Position numbers and translations under genes: made by a program. From an uncultured Polynucleobacter sp. (GTDB taxonomy: Bacteria; Pseudomonadota; Gammaproteobacteria; Burkholderiales; Burkholderiaceae), in NCBI GenBank assembly GCA_937996825.1, contig CALKUJ010000337.1:1-52355 (forward strand): DNA of 52,355 nucleotides, read 5' to 3'. The notes under the pieces are model-generated. The model had not been told where the DNA came from. It saw only the letters and a program-made list of their open reading frames with translations, and did no database searches. Positions 24,867-33,928 of the stretch are shown one piece after another. Each line of letters begins with the position of its first letter. Position 1 is the stretch's first letter.

Positions 24867-25433
24867 TTAATTTGATTTGTTGATGCGAATGATTGTAGAA
24901 GGAATACCGGCGCTTTGCAGTCTGGCTCTTGTTTGAGTCACTTCGCCTTGACCGGCAAACGGACCAACACGCACACGCCATAGAGTTGCGCCATCCAACT
25001 CTCTTTCAGAGATAAGGGCCTCTAAACCTTGCATTGCAAGCATGGCTTTCTGACGCTGCGCCTCTTCTTGAACTTTATAAGCACCTGTCTGTAACCAATA
25101 TTCTGGTCCTTGGGTTGTCGCAGCAATTGAAGCAATTGGATCTTTTGGAGCGATTTCACTTGGCAGTGGCACCTTACTCTGTAAAGGCTTATTCAAATTA
25201 GGTTTATCTTCAACCTGAATTTCACCTTCTTCGATTGCTTCAACTGGTTTTGATTTGCTCACAGCATCCGGAGCTCTGAGATTTAATTTTGGTTCTGGGG
25301 CTCCTTTGCTTAACATGATGGCAACACCAACAGCGATTGCCAAACCGAGCAATAAACCGAGCACAAAACCCATCAATGTTCCACCTGATGAGCCGGTCTC
25401 TAAAGACACCTGTTGATTATTATCTTTCATCAC
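24867..25433 (-). CDS. SPOR domain-containing membrane protein
   Basis: A 188-residue bitopic protein: short cytoplasmic N-terminus, a glycine/leucine-rich transmembrane helix at about residues 20-44, a Pro/Lys/Glu-rich periplasmic linker, and a C-terminal SPOR domain from about residue 110 (YWLQTGAYKVQEEAQRQKA, then WRVRVGPFAG). SPOR domains bind denuded peptidoglycan at division sites, so a septal role is likely. It sits between argS (9 nt away) and dsbA, an arrangement common in this group. Confidence 0.92.
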   Translation of the reverse strand: MMKDNNQQVSLETGSSGGTLMGFVLGLLLGLAIAVGVAIMLSKGAPEPKLNLRAPDAVSKSKPVEAIEEGEIQVEDKPNLNKPLQSKVPLPSEIAPKDPIASIAATTQGPEYWLQTGAYKVQEEAQRQKAMLAMQGLEALISERELDGATLWRVRVGPFAGQGEVTQTRARLQSAGIPSTIIRINKSN

Positions 25434-25442
25434 ATTAACTCC

Positions 25443-27203
25443 TTACATTTTCTCGGGTGCGGATACACCCAAAATAGCCAATCCATTGGCAATGACTTGC
25501 TTGGTCGCCAAGAGCAAAGCCAAACGTGCCAAGCGAATATCTTCCTCATCCACCAATACTCTATCTGCATTGTAAAAAGTATGGAAATCGCTGGCTAAAT
25601 CTCTTAAGTAAAACGCCAACGAGTGAGGTGTCATATCCTTTGCAGCCTCAGCTAATACGTCGGAATACTCTGACAAACGGGTCAAAAGCATATTTGATGC
25701 CTGGCTATCTAAAGCTTGCAGAGAAGCTGACTTCAAACCATTCTCATCCCCTGCCCATTGCCTCAAAATTGAACAAATTCTGGCGTGTGCATATTGCACA
25801 TAAAAAACAGGGTTTTCATCATTTTGTTTCAGTGCCAAATCAACATCAAAAACAAATTCAGTATCTGCTTTACGAGATATCAAGAAGAATCGAACAGCAT
25901 CCCTGCCTCGACGAATCGCATCTTGGCGTTCAGCATCGTTCATGTCAGGGGTAACACCACCTGACCATTCGATCAAATCTCTCACTGTCACATAAGATCC
26001 AGCACGCTTAGAAATCTTGACCTCTTCGCCACCCTTCATCACAGTGACCATTTTATGCAATACATACTGCGGATAATCTTTTGGAATATCCCAAGAGCGC
26101 TTCTGAGCCACACCTTGAATACCCGAACGCACACGTGCAATAGTGCCGTGGTGATCACTGCCCTGAATATTGATCACGTGAGTAAAGCCTCGCGACCATT
26201 TGCTGGCATGGTAAGCAACGTCTGGAACAAAGTATGTGTAGCTGCCATCTGATTTTTTCATGACGCGATCTTTGTCATCGCCATCATCAGTGGTTCGTAA
26301 CCAAAGAGCACCCTCAGCTTCATAGCTCTTACCAACAGCCGCCAAATCAGACACCACAGACGCCACACTGCCATCGCTGTACAACGATGACTCTAGGTAA
26401 TAGCAATCAAATTGAACGCCAAAAGAATTCAGATCTATGTCTTGTTCTTTGCGTAGATACGCGACAGCAAACTGTCGAATAGATTCAATGTTATTAATGT
26501 CCCCATCCGCATGCACCGGTTGACCATCTGCAGCAGCGACTGTCGCTTTAGCCAAATAGTCTTTCGCAATATCAGCAATATATTCGCCGTTATAAGCAGC
26601 CTCTGGCCAATCCTTATCACCAGGATTCAAACCTTTTGCTCTGGCCTGAACAGATATCGCCAAGTTCTGTATCTGCACACCAGCATCGTTGTAATAGAAC
26701 TCTTTATGAACTGACCAGCCCTGAGTTTTTAAAATATTTGATAAAGCATCACCCAGCGCTGCTTGGCGACCATGACCCACATGCAGAGGGCCCGTTGGAT
26801 TTGCAGATACAAACTCAACTAAAACTTTTTTACCTAATTCTGCTTGCTGACCATAACAATTGCCATCAGCAAATACTTTTCCAATCACTTGCAAACGGGC
26901 TTTTTGGGTCAAACGCAAGTTGATAAATCCTGGACCAGCAATTTCAGCACTCGAAACTAATTCTTTAGCATCTGCCTGAGCCAACAATTTCTCTACAAAC
27001 ACTTGAGCCAATTCTCTTGGATTAGCTTTCCATGCTTTTGATAACTGCATGGCAATATTGGTCGCCAAATCACCATGCTCTGCAACCTTTGGGCGCTCCA
27101 CATGAGGCTCTGGCAATGAACCCTGAATACCTCGCTCTTTAGCTATCTCAGCTAAAGCGGCTTGCATTAATGAAATAATTTGTTTTTTAATGACTGGTAG
27201 CAT
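25443..27203 (-). CDS. argS: Arginyl-tRNA synthetase
   Basis: Class I aminoacyl-tRNA synthetase charging tRNA-Arg. The HIGH-like motif is HVGHGRQAALGDAL after VEFVSANPTGPL; the KMSKS-like motif is KISKRAGSYV. The N-terminal additional domain and C-terminal anticodon-binding domain are both present. The 586 residues are close to the usual 577-590. It is divergent from the DUF1840 gene, with about 44 nt between them, and first in the argS-SPOR-dsbA unit. Confidence 0.98.
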   Translation of the reverse strand: MLPVIKKQIISLMQAALAEIAKERGIQGSLPEPHVERPKVAEHGDLATNIAMQLSKAWKANPRELAQVFVEKLLAQADAKELVSSAEIAGPGFINLRLTQKARLQVIGKVFADGNCYGQQAELGKKVLVEFVSANPTGPLHVGHGRQAALGDALSNILKTQGWSVHKEFYYNDAGVQIQNLAISVQARAKGLNPGDKDWPEAAYNGEYIADIAKDYLAKATVAAADGQPVHADGDINNIESIRQFAVAYLRKEQDIDLNSFGVQFDCYYLESSLYSDGSVASVVSDLAAVGKSYEAEGALWLRTTDDGDDKDRVMKKSDGSYTYFVPDVAYHASKWSRGFTHVINIQGSDHHGTIARVRSGIQGVAQKRSWDIPKDYPQYVLHKMVTVMKGGEEVKISKRAGSYVTVRDLIEWSGGVTPDMNDAERQDAIRRGRDAVRFFLISRKADTEFVFDVDLALKQNDENPVFYVQYAHARICSILRQWAGDENGLKSASLQALDSQASNMLLTRLSEYSDVLAEAAKDMTPHSLAFYLRDLASDFHTFYNADRVLVDEEDIRLARLALLLATKQVIANGLAILGVSAPEKM

Positions 27204-27247
27204 AGAAGTTCAGTTTATCAGTTAACTTTTAGTGTTAATCTTTGCTT

Positions 27248-27577
27248 ATGTTATATAAGTTTCAATGTAAAAAATCTGCCGACGTTTTGATGTTGGAAGA
27301 TCTGACATCAAAAATATTTGCCATCATTGGTAGGCCCTTAGAACCAAGAGGCATCTTTTTATTAGAGCAGCTACCAATCGCTATTTCTAAATTAGAAGCA
27401 GCTGTGGCAGAAGACCTTGAACGCAAAAAAGATGCCGCTGAAAATACACCCTCAGAATCTTCTGAAGAATCTGCCCATAACATCAACCATGATCGCTTAG
27501 GGCAAAGAGCATATCCATTCATAAGCTTACTCAAAGAGGCTTTGCTTAAGAAAGAGATGGTATTTTGGGGCGTTTAA
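27248..27577 (+). CDS. DUF1840 family protein
   Basis: A protein of 109 residues from the betaproteobacterial DUF1840 family, function unknown. Family-typical parts are MLYKFQCKKSADVLML at the start and QRAYPFISLLKEALLKKEMVFWGV at the end. The ATG at 27248 is preferred over a TTG two codons upstream. The last 32 nt overlap the 3' end of the convergent metH C-terminal gene, so the two coding regions share sequence on opposite strands. Confidence 0.85.
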   Translation: MLYKFQCKKSADVLMLEDLTSKIFAIIGRPLEPRGIFLLEQLPIAISKLEAAVAEDLERKKDAAENTPSESSEESAHNINHDRLGQRAYPFISLLKEALLKKEMVFWGV

Positions 27578-30260
27578 CAAAGTCCTCTTGCTGATCCTCG
27601 CCAATGCGACCCACATCAAAATACTGCGCTTGAGGGTTTGCTAAATAGAAACCACTGACGCTAGACGATGGCGTCATGGCCATTGACTCAGTCAAAGCCA
27701 TATCAATCTCATCAGCCTTTAAGCACTCAAACATGTCCTTTTTAACCAAATGGTCTGGGCATGCTGGGTAACCGGGTGCAGGGCGAATGCCTTGATACTT
27801 CTCCTGAATCAAGTCTTCATTGCTCAAACGCTCATCACTCACATAGCCCCAAAGTTCAGTTCTAACTCTTTGATGCATTTTTTCTGCAAAAGCTTCTGCA
27901 AAACGATCTGCCAAAGCTTTAAGCATGATTGAGCTATAGTCATCATGCTTATCTTCAAACTCTTTGAGTTTCTTTTCAATCGCATGTCCTGCGGTGACCG
28001 CAAACATACCAACATAATCAGAAACACCGGATTCCTTAGGCGCAACAAAGTCAGCCAAGCAACGGTTTGGCTTTTTGACACCATCCACCACTGGTCGATC
28101 ACTTTGCTGACGGTAGTTTTTCCACGTCAGCAAAACATCTTGGCGTGATTCATCAGCGTAGATTTCAATGTCATCACCCACACTATTGGCTGGGTATAAG
28201 CCAATCACAGCATGAGCTTGCAACCAACGTCCTTGAATAATTTTTTGCAACATGACCTGAGCATCAGCAAACACCTTCTGCGCTGACTCTCCAACCACTT
28301 CGTCTTTTAATATCTGTGGATATTTTCCTGCCAAGTCCCAAGTCTGAAAGAATGGCGTCCAATCAATGCACTGAGCAATATCAGCCAAGTCGTAATTCTT
28401 GAAAACACGGCGCCCGATAAACTTGGGCTTGGTGATTGTTTGTTTACTCCAGTCGATGATTTCTTTATTGGCTCTGGCCTCTTCAATGCTGATGATAGGC
28501 GTTTGTTTTTTATTGGCATGCTGTACCCGAATTCTCTCGTAGTCTGCTTGCAACTCATCAATGTATTTATCAGCACCCTCTTCTGACAACAGGCTAGATG
28601 CAACAGAAACAGCCCTAGAGGCATCTGGCACATAAACAACTGGACCTTCATAATGCGGTGCAATTTTGACTGCAGTATGAACTCGTGATGTTGTTGCACC
28701 ACCAATCATCAAAGGCATTTTTTTAGATCTGAAATAATCATCACGCTGCATCTCTTGGGCAACGTAGGCCATCTCTTCCAGTGATGGCGTGATCAAGCCT
28801 GACAATCCAATCAAATCGGCTTTTTCTTCCTTAGCCTTTTGAAGAATTTCATTACAAGGCACCATCACACCCATGTTCACAACATCAAAGTTATTACACT
28901 GAAGCACCACGGTCACAATATTTTTACCAATATCGTGAACGTCGCCCTTAACGGTTGCCATGATGATTTTTCCGCGAGAACGAACATCTCCACCGCTCTC
29001 AAGAATTTGGCGTTTTTCTTCTTCAATGTATGGAATCAAATGAGCAACGGCTTGCTTCATCACTCGAGCACTTTTCACTACCTGAGGTAGGAACATCTTT
29101 CCGGCACCGAACAAATCACCGACCACATTCATACCGTCCATCAGAGGTCCTTCAATGACCTCAATCGGGCGGCCACCCGCTGCGGATATCTCAAGGCGCA
29201 TCTCTTCAGTGTCTTCAACAATGTGAGAAGTCACGCCATGCACCAGCGCATGAGTTAAGCGCTCTCTAACAGAGCCCTCGCGCCAAGCCAAAGTTTCTTC
29301 TGCACGTGCGCCTCCACCTTTGTATTCGTCTGCGATTTCAAGCAAACGTTCTGTAGGAGTCTTGCCATCTTTTTCAGCAAAGCGGTTTAAAACAACATCC
29401 TCAACACGCTCTTTTAATTTTTCATCTAAATCAGCATAAACACCCAACTGACCGGCGTTCACAATGCCCATATCTAAACCAGCACGTATTGCGTGATACA
29501 AAAATACTGTGTGAATGGCTTCACGAACAACATCGTTACCTCTGAACGAAAAGCTCACATTTGAAACACCGCCACTCACTTTTGCGCCAGGCAAATTAGC
29601 TTTGATCCAAGCCGTTGCCTGAATAAAGTCATTGGCATAGTTGTCATGCTCATCAATACCAGTGGCAATCGCAAAAATATTCGGATCAAAAATAATGTCT
29701 TCTGGCGGGAAGTCCAGCTCATCAACCAAAATCTTGTAGCTTCTTTGGCAGATTTCAATTTTTCGTTGATACGTATCAGCCTGACCTTTTTCGTCAAAAG
29801 CCATAACGACGGTAGCTGCACCATAGCGACGAATCAATTTGGCTTGTTGTCTGAATGAGTCTTCGCCCTCTTTCATGGAAATCGAGTTGACGATGGCTTT
29901 ACCCTGAACACATTGCAATCCCGCCTCAATGACTGACCATTTTGACGAGTCAATCATGATAGGAACTCTTGAGATATCCGGCTCTGAAGCAATCAAATTC
30001 AAAAAGCGCACCATCGCCGCTTTTGAATCTAACATCGCCTCATCCATGTTGATGTCGATGATCTGAGCACCATTCTCAACTTGCTGTCTTGCTACTGATA
30101 AAGCTTCATCGTATTGCTCATTCAAAATCATTCTTGCAAACGCTTTTGAACCCGTGACGTTGGTTCTTTCACCAACGTTCACAAAACCCACATGCGGACT
30201 AATATTGCACGGCTCTAAACCGGATAGCTTCATTGGAGGAATCTGTTTTGTTGCTGACAT
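27546..30260 (-). CDS. metH: Methionine synthase, cobalamin-dependent, C-terminal subunit
   Basis: Carries the last three modules of B12-dependent methionine synthase: pterin (methyltetrahydrofolate) domain from about residue 20 (FVNVGERTNVTGSKAF), cobalamin module with GDVHDIGKN (DxHxxG), and the reactivation domain with RPAPGYPACPDH. At 904 residues it lacks the homocysteine-binding module, which is a separate gene just upstream. The start at 30260 (MSATKQI) has AAGGAG 7 nt upstream and shares one base with the stop of the upstream gene; the frame open to 30356 runs through that gene. Confidence 0.95.
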   Translation of the reverse strand: MSATKQIPPMKLSGLEPCNISPHVGFVNVGERTNVTGSKAFARMILNEQYDEALSVARQQVENGAQIIDINMDEAMLDSKAAMVRFLNLIASEPDISRVPIMIDSSKWSVIEAGLQCVQGKAIVNSISMKEGEDSFRQQAKLIRRYGAATVVMAFDEKGQADTYQRKIEICQRSYKILVDELDFPPEDIIFDPNIFAIATGIDEHDNYANDFIQATAWIKANLPGAKVSGGVSNVSFSFRGNDVVREAIHTVFLYHAIRAGLDMGIVNAGQLGVYADLDEKLKERVEDVVLNRFAEKDGKTPTERLLEIADEYKGGGARAEETLAWREGSVRERLTHALVHGVTSHIVEDTEEMRLEISAAGGRPIEVIEGPLMDGMNVVGDLFGAGKMFLPQVVKSARVMKQAVAHLIPYIEEEKRQILESGGDVRSRGKIIMATVKGDVHDIGKNIVTVVLQCNNFDVVNMGVMVPCNEILQKAKEEKADLIGLSGLITPSLEEMAYVAQEMQRDDYFRSKKMPLMIGGATTSRVHTAVKIAPHYEGPVVYVPDASRAVSVASSLLSEEGADKYIDELQADYERIRVQHANKKQTPIISIEEARANKEIIDWSKQTITKPKFIGRRVFKNYDLADIAQCIDWTPFFQTWDLAGKYPQILKDEVVGESAQKVFADAQVMLQKIIQGRWLQAHAVIGLYPANSVGDDIEIYADESRQDVLLTWKNYRQQSDRPVVDGVKKPNRCLADFVAPKESGVSDYVGMFAVTAGHAIEKKLKEFEDKHDDYSSIMLKALADRFAEAFAEKMHQRVRTELWGYVSDERLSNEDLIQEKYQGIRPAPGYPACPDHLVKKDMFECLKADEIDMALTESMAMTPSSSVSGFYLANPQAQYFDVGRIGEDQQEDFVKRPKIPSLS

Positions 30261-31297
30261 CACACAGACTCCTTGTAAGCATTCCAACGACGACTTGGTC
30301 TTTTTGCAACAGCATCTGCGATCGCTTTGATGTGGGCAGGCGTTGTACCACAGCAACCACCCACTAAATTCACCAAACCATCCTTAGAAAATTCATCTAA
30401 CAATCTGGATGTCATTTCTGGTGTTTCATCAAAGCCTGTATCACTCATAGGATTTGGCAATCCTGCATTGGGATAACAAGAAACGGCAACATCACATACT
30501 TTTGCCAATTCAGCAATGTAAGGGCGCATCAACGTTGCACCCAAAGCGCAATTAAGCCCAAACGTTAATGGCTTGGCGTGACGTAAGCTATTCCAAAATG
30601 CCTCAACAGTTTGCCCTGACAAAATTCTTCCTGATGCATCAGTCACCGTTCCAGAAATCATGATTGGCAGACGAACCTGTTGCTCTTCAAAAAACTCATC
30701 GATCGCAAACAAAGCAGCTTTTGCATTGAGCGTGTCAAAAATTGTTTCAACCAAAAACACATCTGCGCCACCCTCATACAAAGCTTCAACTTGCTCTTTG
30801 TAGGCTTGACGCAATTGCTCAAAAGTCACATTCCTAACAGCTGGGTCATTCACATCAGGAGAAATGCTGGCAGTTTTTGGCGTTGGACCTACGGCGCCCG
30901 CAACAAATCTTGGTTTGTCTGGCGTTGAAAATTCATCACAAGCTTGCTTGGCTAACTTGGCTGCAGCCAAATTCATTTCTCGGGCCAACTCAGGCATCTT
31001 GTAATCATCTTGCGCAATTGTGGTTGCGCCAAATGTGTTTGTTTCAATTAAATCCGCACCGGCCGCCAAATACTGACGATGAATATCCAAAATAATTTCA
31101 GGATGCGTGATGTTCAGTAATTCGTTATTGCCTTTTAAATCAATTTCATGATTTTCAAAACGAGTTAACTCTGGCAAACCGCGGTATTGCTGCTCATTTA
31201 ATTTGCGTTGTTGAATCATGGTGCCCATAGCACCATCCAAGACCAAAATTCGGTCATTTAATAATTGAGGCAAAACCGCGCCGCGGGTATAAAGCAT
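30260..31297 (-). CDS. Methionine synthase, homocysteine S-methyltransferase subunit
   Basis: The separate N-terminal module of MetH, 345 residues. It binds homocysteine through zinc: the ligands are the cysteine in FGLNCALGA and the pair in VGGCCGTTPAHI. The start LNDRILVLDGAMGTMIQQ is typical. The TGATG overlap with the next gene couples their translation at equal levels, as needed for two parts of one enzyme. The split form of methionine synthase is known in Burkholderiales. Confidence 0.94.
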   Translation of the reverse strand: MLYTRGAVLPQLLNDRILVLDGAMGTMIQQRKLNEQQYRGLPELTRFENHEIDLKGNNELLNITHPEIILDIHRQYLAAGADLIETNTFGATTIAQDDYKMPELAREMNLAAAKLAKQACDEFSTPDKPRFVAGAVGPTPKTASISPDVNDPAVRNVTFEQLRQAYKEQVEALYEGGADVFLVETIFDTLNAKAALFAIDEFFEEQQVRLPIMISGTVTDASGRILSGQTVEAFWNSLRHAKPLTFGLNCALGATLMRPYIAELAKVCDVAVSCYPNAGLPNPMSDTGFDETPEMTSRLLDEFSKDGLVNLVGGCCGTTPAHIKAIADAVAKRPSRRWNAYKESV

Positions 31298-31410
31298 AAG
31301 TAAAACTCTTATTTGGTCACAAATGATTGCGACAAATTGATTAAACCTATATTTTATCGGTATTACGTATATTTATCTGATTACATTAACTTTTTTATTT
31401 GGGGGTCACA

Positions 31411-31872
31411 ATGTTCGGAGCGATGCCAGATTTCAATCAAAGCCTAGAAATGTTCAAAACCATGTGGGGCAATTCACCCACCCCCGGCGATATGTCAGGC
31501 TTTGGGGCTGGGGTTGGAGGGGGTGCAGCCATGCCAACCTTGGATATTGAAGAGCTGGATAAGCGCATTCAAGACCTAAAAAGCGTTGAAAACTGGCTTC
31601 AACTCAATATGAATGTCTTGCGCAGCACCATTCAGGGATTAGAAGTTCAAAGGGCCACTTTGGCCGCTTTGAAGAGCTTTAGTGCCGCAATGACCCCAGA
31701 AGCATTGGCTGAGGCGACCAAAGCAGCCCAAAAAGCAGCCACTCAGGCAACCCAGGCTGCGACTGATATGGCCAGTGAAATGGCATCTGGCAGTTTTACG
31801 GGCAAGAAAACCTCAAAACCCCGTCAGAGCAAGCCTCGCGCCTCAAGTAGCCGCCGCGCCAAAGGTGATTAA
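31411..31872 (+). CDS. phaM: PhaM-type polyhydroxyalkanoate granule protein
   Basis: A protein of about 153 residues resembling PhaM, which in Ralstonia activates PHA synthase and ties granules to the nucleoid. The N-terminus MFGAMPDFNQSLEMFKTMWG and the central helix DIEELDKRIQDLKSVENWL fit the family. The C-terminus is Ala-rich, then a Lys/Arg/Ser/Pro tail (about residues 130-153), like histone H1 tails, that would bind DNA. The ATG at 31411 has GGGGGT 5 nt upstream. The last 77 nt overlap the convergent MBL gene. Confidence 0.85.
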   Translation: MFGAMPDFNQSLEMFKTMWGNSPTPGDMSGFGAGVGGGAAMPTLDIEELDKRIQDLKSVENWLQLNMNVLRSTIQGLEVQRATLAALKSFSAAMTPEALAEATKAAQKAATQATQAATDMASEMASGSFTGKKTSKPRQSKPRASSSRRAKGD

Positions 31873-32854
31873 GATGGGCGATGGCTTCGCCCATCGCGAA
31901 AGTTAACTGGTGTAAATCTAAATCCCGCTTAAACAAAATCGGGACTAAATCCCTGGCACTTTGAGGGTTGTTCTTGCAAGCCGCCAAAGTGTCAGCCAAA
32001 CGATCTCTGTGGTGAGAATGAAGTTGTTCAATTCGCACATGAAGCCCCTTGAAGGGCTTTCCATGTGACGGCAAGACCAAAATATCCTCTGGCAAGCTCT
32101 TTAATGAGGTCAATGAATCCAAATAAAGCCCCAATGGATCAGCATCAGGCTCTGTATCAAAAACGCTGACGTTTGTTGAAATACGCGGCAAAACCATGTC
32201 CCCAGAAATCAAAGTTTGCGTTTGGACACACCACAAACATGCATGCTCGGGTGCATGCCCATAACCAACCAATACTTGCCAATCCTGCCCACCAATTTGA
32301 ATCAATTCTTGATTCATGATTCTTCTGAATCTTGGTGGCACCGAAGGAACCATGTTGCTGAAATAATTCGCTCTGGCTCTAATTTTTATTAAGTCGTCTT
32401 CATTCGCCAAACCATGACGTGCAAAATGATCTGCAGCACCGCCACCACCGGCCACCGATCCAAGCTCTGAACCCCTTGGGTCAGATAGCCATTTAGCTAA
32501 AACATAATCTGTCATCGTCATCCATAAAGGAGCTGACCATTTTTCAGATAACCAAGAAGCCAAACCAATGTGGTCGGGGTGCATGTGAGTAACAATGATT
32601 CTCACGATGGGTAAATTTTCTAACTCAGCATCAAAAATATTGAGCCATGCATCTTTGATTGTCTGGTTAGATACTCCACAATCCACCAAGGTCCAACCAT
32701 CTCGACCCTCAAAGCAATCCCTGATCAACCATAAATTGATGTGATCCAAGGCAAAAGGTAAGGGCATGCGCACCCATTTCAGACCAGCATGGATCATCTG
32801 GGTTGTACCAGTCTTGGGCATCTGATCATCAAACGGATAAATAATTTTTTGCAT
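31796..32854 (-). CDS. MBL-fold metallo-hydrolase
   Basis: Metallo-beta-lactamase-fold hydrolase of 352 residues. The metal motif THMHPDHIG (HxHxDH) is at about residues 90-98, with further ligands likely in GHAPEHACLW, SGDMVLPR and LPSHGKPF. A helical C-terminal extension (about 265-340) is common in relatives of the glyoxalase II-like or lactonase type. The substrate is not evident. The final 77 nt lie on the opposite strand of the phaM end, so both C-termini are constrained together. Confidence 0.88.
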   Translation of the reverse strand: MQKIIYPFDDQMPKTGTTQMIHAGLKWVRMPLPFALDHINLWLIRDCFEGRDGWTLVDCGVSNQTIKDAWLNIFDAELENLPIVRIIVTHMHPDHIGLASWLSEKWSAPLWMTMTDYVLAKWLSDPRGSELGSVAGGGGAADHFARHGLANEDDLIKIRARANYFSNMVPSVPPRFRRIMNQELIQIGGQDWQVLVGYGHAPEHACLWCVQTQTLISGDMVLPRISTNVSVFDTEPDADPLGLYLDSLTSLKSLPEDILVLPSHGKPFKGLHVRIEQLHSHHRDRLADTLAACKNNPQSARDLVPILFKRDLDLHQLTFAMGEAIAHLNHLWRGGYLRREACSDGVLRFSCP

Positions 32855-32984
32855 ACCAATTTGTAAGTTTTTTAAATTACCCTTAGAAACTACCTGTAAT
32901 ATTCACTTATCAACATCTGTGCCGCATTTTCAAGCTACATTTGTGACACATCATGATGTCTAACTAATAACGAAAACTAAGCTC

Positions 32985-33659
32985 ATGATCACATCAAACA
33001 ATCCTTATATTCTTAGCAAGCTTCTTGAGAATAATAAAGAGTGGGTTGACTCTGTCACTCAAAGCGATCCTGATTACTTTAGCAGACTTGTGCATCAACA
33101 AGCCCCTGAATATTTATGGATAGGCTGCTCAGACTCTCGAGTTCCTGCCAATCAGATCACTGGTCTAGCTCCAGGAGAGGTATTTGTTCACCGTAACATT
33201 GCTAATGTGGTCGTTCACACTGATCTCAACGCACTATCAGTGATTCAATTCGCCGTTGATCAAATCAAGGTCAAACACATCATCGTGGTTGGTCACTATG
33301 GTTGCTCAGGTGTGAAGGCAGTACAAAAAAAAGCGCGCATTGGTTTGGCTGATAACTGGATCAGGCACGTTCAAGATGTTCAAGATAAACATGGCAAGTA
33401 TTTAGGACAGGTCTTGAAAGAAACGGATCGATTCGATAAATTATGCGAATTGAATGTGATTGAGCAAGTGATGAACGTTTGCCAAACCACCAGTGTTCAA
33501 GATGCCTGGGCAAAAAATCAAGAGGTCACTGTGCACGGCTGGATTTATGATCTAAAAGATGGCCAAGTACGAGACCTTGGCATCAGCATCAAAAATGCCA
33601 ATGAGTTAGATACCCGCTACCAAACAATCCTAGAAAAAAATTATCCGAAAAGTGAATAA
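32985..33659 (+). CDS. can: Beta-class carbonic anhydrase
   Basis: Interconverts CO2 and bicarbonate in the cytoplasm. Zinc ligands and the Asp-Arg pair appear in WIGCSDSRVPANQ, with His and Cys in VGHYGCSGV. The 224-residue length matches Can of E. coli (220). It precedes the small DUF1289 gene, with which it overlaps by 8 nt. No strong ribosome site is visible before the ATG. Confidence 0.96.
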   Translation: MITSNNPYILSKLLENNKEWVDSVTQSDPDYFSRLVHQQAPEYLWIGCSDSRVPANQITGLAPGEVFVHRNIANVVVHTDLNALSVIQFAVDQIKVKHIIVVGHYGCSGVKAVQKKARIGLADNWIRHVQDVQDKHGKYLGQVLKETDRFDKLCELNVIEQVMNVCQTTSVQDAWAKNQEVTVHGWIYDLKDGQVRDLGISIKNANELDTRYQTILEKNYPKSE

Positions 33660-33846
33660 GCCAGAGCCCATTAAGCGTCCGGAGTCACCTTGCATCAATT
33701 TATGCACCATGGATGATGAAGACCTCTACTGTCTAGGATGCCATCGAACACTTGATGAGATTGCTCTTTGGTCAAGTCTTGATCAAGAGGAAAAAGAATC
33801 AGTTTGGCAACTTCTTGAAAAACGCTCAAACTTAAAATCCAAATAA
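33652..33846 (+). CDS. DUF1289 family protein
   Basis: A 64-residue cysteine-rich protein. The family pattern is SPCINLCTMDDEDLYCLGC, then HRTLDEIALW; four cysteines suggest metal binding. Function unknown. The start is GTG at 33652, inside the last codons of the carbonic anhydrase gene, which implies translational coupling. A strong hairpin follows 15 nt after the stop. Confidence 0.88.
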   Translation: MNKPEPIKRPESPCINLCTMDDEDLYCLGCHRTLDEIALWSSLDQEEKESVWQLLEKRSNLKSK

Positions 33847-33860
33847 CCATCTAAAACAAC

Positions 33861-33894
33861 TTGGCCCCACCTACCAAATAGTAGATGGGGCCAA
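33861..33894. terminator. Bidirectional terminator between DUF1289 and the Bug receptor gene
   Basis: TTGGCCCCA pairs with TGGGGCCAA, and CTAC with GTAG inside it, giving 13 base pairs around a short loop. It lies between two convergent genes. On the plus strand AGTTTATTT follows; on the minus strand GTTGTTTTAG follows, so both U-tracts are interrupted but usable. Confidence 0.75.
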
Positions 33895-33928
33895 AGTTTA
33901 TTTAAAGCTGTTTAATTAACTTAAAAAA

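Noticed and set aside
31298..31410. Cobalamin or SAH riboswitch before the split metH
   Set aside because: The leader is about 100 nt, AT-rich, and shared with phaM; neither the B12 box nor the SAH boxes are visible.
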